A DNA stretch of 8,349 bases from the NCBI GenBank assembly GCA_002369295.1, contig DFDR01000070.1, positions 8,478-16,826 of the forward strand. Reading direction: 5' to 3'. Under the pieces are notes generated by a model. It saw only the letters and a program-made list of their open reading frames with translations. It was not told where the DNA came from and made no database searches. The translations under genes and the position numbers were made by a program. The stretch is from Desulfovibrionaceae bacterium UBA3823. Its GTDB lineage: Bacteria > Desulfobacterota > Desulfovibrionia > Desulfovibrionales > Desulfovibrionaceae. Below, piece after piece: positions 4,689 through 8,349 of this stretch. The first letter of the stretch is position 1, and every line of letters starts with the position of its first letter.

Positions 4689-6814
4689 GACTTGTCCTCC
4701 TGGCCCGCCTCGGCTTCGCAGGCGATGAAGGCGAGGTATCTTGCAAGCGCCGATCCCGCTTCCGGCGCCAGCTGGGCCAGCTTGGCGCAGAGATCCTGGG
4801 AAACGGCGTCCAGCAGGGCGCGTTCAGCCTGGCGGCCTTCGCACTGCCGGGCAAGCCGGCGCGCAAGCTGGAGCGTCTCGCCCGTCTTGAAGGCCCAGGC
4901 TTCGCCGCTTGAAGCCTCCCTCTCGCGGTCGCAGTCCACAAGCCTTGAGAGCGTCCGCAGGAAGCCGGCCACCAGATGCCCGACGCGGTCCACCGTGCTT
5001 CGCCCGTCTTCGAAGATGCCGGCAAGGCGCTGCTCGAGCATGCGCTCGCAGGCGCCGAAGAGCTTGAGCCAGCTCTGCATGGCAACAACGGGATTGCTGT
5101 TTCTGTCGGGACCAAACTCAGGCGGGAGCTCCTGTTCCTTCCCGTCCTCCCCGGCGCCGGGGGCGAAGACCTCAGGCCCTATGCCCCTGGCGGCAGAACC
5201 TGCCGGACAGAACAAGGCAAGCCACTCCAGGCTCGACAGGGAAAGGAGGCTTTCCCGCCGGGCAACGAGCTCGCCCGCATAGAGGTAGGGAACCCAGAAG
5301 CATGTGCGGCTGGGGCGATGGAAAAAGGCGAGGCTCCTTCCCTGGAGCAGGCGTTCCTGCCACTCGCCGTTCTTCATTCTCTGGCTCCGGCCCTGGAAGC
5401 CGAAGCTGACGGCGAATCCGTCCTGCACATGCCGTCCCCCCCAGAAAACGCTGTACTCCCGCTCGAGGATGTCCCGCCAGCCGGCGGCATGGTCCGGCAG
5501 GGGATGCAGGAGGAAGTAGGCGTCCCTGCCAGTTTCGTCGAGTTCCAGCGTGACGAAATCGATGAAGCCGGGATAGGCCAGGCTTGCGACATTCTCCTCG
5601 TCAGCGTCGCTGGCTGGCAGGTCCACGGGCAGGTCCGGCAGCTCCGCAAACCGGCTGCGTCCGGTGTCGGCATAGAGTCCGCTGAGCGCCGCCTTCATGG
5701 TGCCTTCGGCATCGTCCGTTCTGAGGGCAAAGCCGAGCTCCTGATTTCTGCCGAGCCAGGCGTTGCAGCTGAAGTTGGCGCTGCCCGCGTAGACCAGGCC
5801 TTCTGATCCCGTGGCCAGCACAAGCACCTTGGCGTGCAGACGCCGGGAGAGAACGGCATCGTCAGGAAGGGATGTCCCTTCTTCCCAGGCTTCCTGGGCG
5901 ATGCGCCCGCGCTCGGAGGCGCCGACCTCCCGCTTGATCGCATAGAGCTCCCTGCTTGCAAAGCCGCTGAAGTGCGCCTTGGACAGGGAAGAGAGGCTGT
6001 TTTCTTCGGTGACGAGGACGAGGCGCCGCAGGCTGGGAAAGGCCTGCTTGAAGCTCCGCGCCAGCGGCTGTTCTGCATCCTGGTCGAAAAAGGGCGAGAC
6101 GGCGAAGAGCGTGTCGGGCTCCTTGCCGGGATGCCAGGCAGTCCAAACCTCCTGCAGGCGATCAAGGCCTCTTTCGCGGTCCTTGTACCCCGACCAGACC
6201 AGGGTCTGCGTCTGCCCCTGGAGGCCGGGAGACAGGGGAAGCTCAGCCAGCCGGGTCTTGAGACAGGACGCTATGGCCTGCAGGGCGGATGCGGTGGATG
6301 CATGGACATGGGCGCCGAGGCAGCCGGCGAGGAAGCGGACCCAGTCGCCGAGCATGCCGGCATCGCTGGACCTGGCGCCATCTCCGACACGCCAGCAGAA
6401 ATGTCCGAGCACTTCCCTGTTGCGCGCAAGGCCCTGGTAGGTGAGGTTGAAGCTGCCAAGGACAAGATGCACGGCAAGCTCGGTGACGACAAGGTAGGCC
6501 TTGCTGTGATGGCAGCCGAATGCCCGGGACTGCCACGGATGAAGCTCCAGCAGGGGCGGCAGGGCGCTCGTGTCCCGGCTCTTGGCCGCATCGTAGAAGA
6601 CGACGGGCCGGATGCGGGCCATCTCGGCGTAGTCGGGCTTCCAGAGCCTGCGGCTGGCAAAGAGGGAGCGGGAAAAGAGAAAGTTGGCGAGCTGCTCGGG
6701 ATCGAACTCGTAGGTGAGCGCCAGCAGGTGCAGAATGCCGCCCTCGGCGGGATCCGACCGGATCGCGTCCACGATCTGCTCAAGGCTTAAGGTGGCATTG
6801 CCAACGCCGTTCAT
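4685..6814 (-). CDS. Double-HKD phospholipase D-superfamily protein with Tdp1-like motifs (709 aa)
   Basis: A predicted phosphodiesterase acting on DNA. The N-terminal half carries two PLD half-sites. Site 1 is HHSKAYLVV (His103, Lys105) followed by GSFNLT (120-125) and NRE (132-134). Site 2 is RLHAKVLVL (His327, Lys329) followed by GSANFS (344-349) and NQE (357-359). The aspartate of classical HxKxxxxD is absent in both (Val110, Ala334), and Asn follows Lys in each half, as in tyrosyl-DNA phosphodiesterase Tdp1. Residues about 400-530 look beta-rich (FIDFVTLELDET, DAYFLLHPLP) and about 575-709 look helical; I cannot name either part. The length is far above DISARM DrmC or single-domain nucleases. 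I start at ATG 6814, not at the upstream in-frame GTG at 6865, because AGGGAGG sits five bases before it and the ATG overlaps the preceding stop as ATGA. The gene lies between the unknown 426-aa gene and the SNF2 helicase, so it is the likely effector of a three-protein complex. Confidence 0.9.
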   Translation of the reverse strand: MNGVGNATLSLEQIVDAIRSDPAEGGILHLLALTYEFDPEQLANFLFSRSLFASRRLWKPDYAEMARIRPVVFYDAAKSRDTSALPPLLELHPWQSRAFGCHHSKAYLVVTELAVHLVLGSFNLTYQGLARNREVLGHFCWRVGDGARSSDAGMLGDWVRFLAGCLGAHVHASTASALQAIASCLKTRLAELPLSPGLQGQTQTLVWSGYKDRERGLDRLQEVWTAWHPGKEPDTLFAVSPFFDQDAEQPLARSFKQAFPSLRRLVLVTEENSLSSLSKAHFSGFASRELYAIKREVGASERGRIAQEAWEEGTSLPDDAVLSRRLHAKVLVLATGSEGLVYAGSANFSCNAWLGRNQELGFALRTDDAEGTMKAALSGLYADTGRSRFAELPDLPVDLPASDADEENVASLAYPGFIDFVTLELDETGRDAYFLLHPLPDHAAGWRDILEREYSVFWGGRHVQDGFAVSFGFQGRSQRMKNGEWQERLLQGRSLAFFHRPSRTCFWVPYLYAGELVARRESLLSLSSLEWLALFCPAGSAARGIGPEVFAPGAGEDGKEQELPPEFGPDRNSNPVVAMQSWLKLFGACERMLEQRLAGIFEDGRSTVDRVGHLVAGFLRTLSRLVDCDREREASSGEAWAFKTGETLQLARRLARQCEGRQAERALLDAVSQDLCAKLAQLAPEAGSALARYLAFIACEAEAGQEDKS
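4696..4701 (-). promoter_or_regulatory. Shine-Dalgarno site of the helicase gene, inside the PLD gene
   Basis: A full-consensus AGGAGG lies seven bases before ATG 4688-4686, within the last codons of the PLD gene. With the ATGA stop/start overlap it indicates translational coupling and settles the helicase start over the internal Met6. Confidence 0.85.
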
Positions 6815-8091
6815 GACAGCCTCCCTGCGATCCTGGCCCAGGCGGAAGCGCTTTTGAAGAACCACTCGCCCCGGTAGGCCCAGACCAGCCTGCGGAGCAT
6901 GCCTTCAGCGCTGCCGGCCGCGATGTCGCCGCCGGCCCCCTGCGCAAGGCGCTTGACCGTTTCTGCATCGACCCGGCCGGAAAGCTGGACGCCGTCATGG
7001 GTCAGATAGGCCTGGGCGCCTTTGTACGCCTGGTGAGCCATGTGGTGCTCCACCACGGCGGCACGCAGCGAATCGTAGGTCGAGACGGCCATGAGGCTGT
7101 CGCACAGGGACCAGGTCTGATCAATGGCGTTAAGGCGACCGGCAAGCACGCCGGCTGCCTTCACCGTCTCCGCGGCCAGCGCGGCGCGCAGAACCGGCGC
7201 CTCGCTCCTGACGCCTTCAGCTAGTCCAGCGTTGACGTACTCCCACTCGAAGACGAACTGCACGAGGGCCGTGAAGCGCTCGAAGGCAGAGCAAGCGGCA
7301 AAGGAGGCGGCCAGGTTCTCATGCCGCCCGTAGCGCAGCTCCAGATCGGCAAAGAAGGCCGGACGCGTCGCTTCGTCTTCAAGCAGGAGCAGGGTCTGCT
7401 CTGGGGGCGGACTCTCCCACAGGGGGCGTTCGCCGGGGTGCGCCATGCCGTAGGCGTTGATGATTTCGTTCCAGACGGCCCGTTCATCCAGTCCCCAGTG
7501 GACGGAGGCTGGAGCGAAGCAGTCAAACTCTCTGATGCCGAGGCGATCCAGAGGGGCGGCGCCGTTGAGCCAGTTTCTGGCGATGCTGGTAAAGCTGGGA
7601 ACGCCCTGCCCCCCTCTGGCATCCCATGCCTTGGCGAGGTCCATGCCGCGCGTCGCCAGTCGGCCGTCCGTCTGAAGAAGACCCCACTTGACGGCCATCG
7701 AGCGGTAGAAGCCCAGGATTCCGTAGCCGAGGCGCGTGTAAAGGTCGTAGCCAGGCTTCTGGGCTTCGCGGAGCGTGACGCGGTCGGGAAGGCGCCCGTA
7801 GCGGGTGATGTTGACTATGGCGTTCTTGCTGGCCCTTGCCGCCATGCAGCCAAGGAGGATCTCCACATCCCTGAATCGGGCGGCGTAGTCGAGGCTGGAG
7901 GGTTGGAATCCCTCTCCGTCCAGAAAGTCCACGGCCCAGCAGAAGAAGCCAAGAGAGCCGGGGGAAGTGGTGTTGACCGTAAACTGCGGATAAAACCTGT
8001 CCGTCAGGCGGGATCTGTAGGTCTGGAAGCCCAAGGGATCCCGGGTGTCGTTCTGGTACGAGAAGACCTTGTATGGCGTGAAGTGGAGCAT
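6811..8091 (-). CDS. Unknown protein, first gene of the SNF2/PLD operon (426 aa)
   Basis: I do not recognise the family. It is a soluble protein: no signal peptide or membrane helix is visible, and much of it looks alpha-helical. The N-terminus (residues 18-54) has DPLGF, then an Arg/Phe-rich segment with FYPQFT and FFCWAVDFL. By memory this resembles the opening of several defence-associated uncharacterised proteins (such as DUF6361) that begin with a D-x-LG motif followed by FP-x-T and an aromatic FxxW. That link is tentative. Residues 346-357 contain VVEHHMAHQAYK, a polar His/Lys cluster that could be conserved, and the C-terminus ends LVWAYRGEWFFKSASAW. No nuclease, methyltransferase or kinase motif was seen. 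ATG 8091 is preceded by GAGGA four bases away and about 30 bases from the predicted transcription start. The frame stays open upstream to the window edge but offers no other ATG, GTG or TTG. It probably works as a partner, loader or target-recognition subunit for the PLD protein and helicase. Confidence 0.85.
   Translation of the reverse strand: MLHFTPYKVFSYQNDTRDPLGFQTYRSRLTDRFYPQFTVNTTSPGSLGFFCWAVDFLDGEGFQPSSLDYAARFRDVEILLGCMAARASKNAIVNITRYGRLPDRVTLREAQKPGYDLYTRLGYGILGFYRSMAVKWGLLQTDGRLATRGMDLAKAWDARGGQGVPSFTSIARNWLNGAAPLDRLGIREFDCFAPASVHWGLDERAVWNEIINAYGMAHPGERPLWESPPPEQTLLLLEDEATRPAFFADLELRYGRHENLAASFAACSAFERFTALVQFVFEWEYVNAGLAEGVRSEAPVLRAALAAETVKAAGVLAGRLNAIDQTWSLCDSLMAVSTYDSLRAAVVEHHMAHQAYKGAQAYLTHDGVQLSGRVDAETVKRLAQGAGGDIAAGSAEGMLRRLVWAYRGEWFFKSASAWARIAGRLS
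6820..6826 (-). promoter_or_regulatory. Shine-Dalgarno site of the PLD gene, inside the first operon gene
   Basis: AGGGAGG lies five bases before ATG 6814-6812, inside the final codons of the 426-aa gene, whose TGA (6813-6811) overlaps the new ATG. This decides the start of the PLD protein and shows coupling of the first two genes. Confidence 0.85.
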
Positions 8092-8095
8092 CGTT

Positions 8096-8100
8096 TCCTC
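8096..8100 (-). promoter_or_regulatory. Shine-Dalgarno site of the first operon gene
   Basis: GAGGA lies four bases before ATG 8091-8089. It supports this start although the frame is open further upstream, where no usable start codon occurs within the window. Confidence 0.6.
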
Positions 8101-8127
8101 GCATGCATGGAGGCCAGAAGTGCCCCC

Positions 8128-8156
8128 AGTATGCGCCGCAGAGCGCCGCTTGTCAT
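8128..8156 (-). promoter_or_regulatory. Candidate sigma-70 promoter of the three-gene operon
   Basis: On the minus strand ATGACA (8156-8151, 5 of 6 to the -35 consensus) is followed after exactly 17 bases by CATACT (8133-8128, 4 of 6 to the -10 consensus). Transcription would begin near 8121, giving a leader of about 30 bases that contains the ribosome binding site. No clear operator overlaps it. Confidence 0.45.
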
Positions 8157-8249
8157 GCCCATCTCGAACCCCGGTCCAAACCGTCGCCTTGCAGAACTGG
8201 CAGGCGGGGATGCCAGGACAGGCTGGCGTGCAGGGCCGTGAACGGACTG

Positions 8250-8275
8250 GAGGCGCCCGATCAAGGGCGCGCCTC
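8250..8275. other. GC-rich hairpin upstream of the operon promoter
   Basis: GAGGCGCCC (8250-8258) pairs with GGGCGCGCCTC (8265-8275) over 9 bp with a 2-base bulge, around a 6-base loop GATCAA. Neither strand continues into a T run. It may mark the end of the neighbouring transcription unit to the right or insulate the operon promoter; its role is unproven. Confidence 0.4.
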
Positions 8276-8313
8276 TGCCCGTCCGGGACAGGAGCCAGGG
8301 CACGAGCCAGCCT

Positions 8314-8349
8314 GCCAGTACTTGAACCAGCCCTTGAACTAGGCCTTGA
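8314..8349. repeat. Three 12-bp imperfect tandem repeats at the window edge
   Basis: The units GCCAGTACTTGA, ACCAGCCCTTGA and ACTAGGCCTTGA follow each other without gaps (8314-8325, 8326-8337, 8338-8349). All share CTTGA at the right end, with CNAG near the left. The array reaches the window edge and may continue. It could be an iteron-like protein-binding array, part of a repetitive coding end, or slippage debris. Confidence 0.6.

Noticed and set aside
2844..5282. An 812-codon open frame on the plus strand, antisense to the helicase and PLD genes
   Set aside because: It mirrors two genes with clear motifs and overlapping ribosome binding sites. Its composition has no recognisable domain, and long antisense frames are common in GC-rich DNA.
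5834..6790. A 318-codon plus-strand open frame antisense to the PLD gene
   Set aside because: It lies wholly opposite the HKD-coding part of a well-supported gene and shows no family motif.
1194..6814. Mokosh defence system (helicase plus PLD nuclease)
   Set aside because: Mokosh uses a superfamily 1 RNA-type helicase. The helicase here has DEAH and QRxGRxDRxG motifs of SNF2-type superfamily 2 proteins.
6815..6865. Upstream extension of the PLD gene to an in-frame GTG at 6865
   Set aside because: The ATG at 6814 has a strong ribosome binding site five bases away and the ATGA overlap also seen at the next junction. The extension would add 17 residues overlapping the previous gene.
1194..8091. 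A complete DISARM or Dpd system
   Set aside because: Only SNF2- and PLD-type components are present. DISARM also needs DrmA, DrmB and a methyltransferase, and Dpd needs the deazapurine insertion genes. None of these is in the window, and the PLD protein is much longer than DrmC.
7321..8241. A 306-codon plus-strand open frame opposite the 426-aa gene
   Set aside because: No convincing ribosome binding site or domain. It runs across the operon promoter, which fits a GC-driven shadow frame.

Overview
The window is GC-rich and bacterial. It holds three complete genes and one partial gene, all on the minus strand, with no tRNA, rRNA, CRISPR array, transposase or integrase. The organism cannot be named with certainty. 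The high GC content, strong Shine-Dalgarno sites and a zinc-uptake binding protein with a histidine-rich loop suit a Gram-negative host. A Desulfovibrio-like deltaproteobacterium is my guess, from general resemblance only.

Layout, in the direction of transcription (right to left). Positions 8349-8092 are non-coding, with a 12-bp tandem repeat at the edge, a GC-rich hairpin and a candidate sigma-70 promoter (8128-8156). A tight three-gene operon follows: a 426-aa protein of unknown function (8091-6811), a 709-aa double-HKD phospholipase D-superfamily protein with Tdp1-like motifs (6814-4685), and a 1164-aa SNF2-type helicase/translocase (4688-1194). Both junctions are 4-bp ATGA overlaps, and each has a strong ribosome binding site inside the preceding gene, so the three proteins are almost certainly made together. 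No classical terminator follows the helicase. Positions 1193-465 hold no convincing protein gene but contain several hairpins, a 15-bp tandem repeat and a possible plus-strand small RNA (about 722-835). From 464 to the left edge runs the start of a ZnuA/TroA-type metal-binding lipocalin-unrelated periplasmic protein, with its own promoter (521-549) and cut off inside its histidine-rich loop.

The operon is the item of interest. An SNF2 motor next to a PLD-family phosphodiesterase is a recurring arrangement in anti-phage defence (DISARM DrmD plus DrmC; the Dpd modification-restriction loci). Here there is no methyltransferase, no DUF1998 protein, no DrmA-like helicase and no DNA-modification gene, so it is not a complete DISARM or Dpd system as seen in this window. 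The working model is a compact three-protein system in which the helicase senses or moves along DNA, the PLD protein cleaves or processes DNA, and the first protein is a specificity, regulatory or scaffold factor. Domain identities rest on visible motifs; the defence role is inference. I cannot tell without a search whether this exact trio has already been described.
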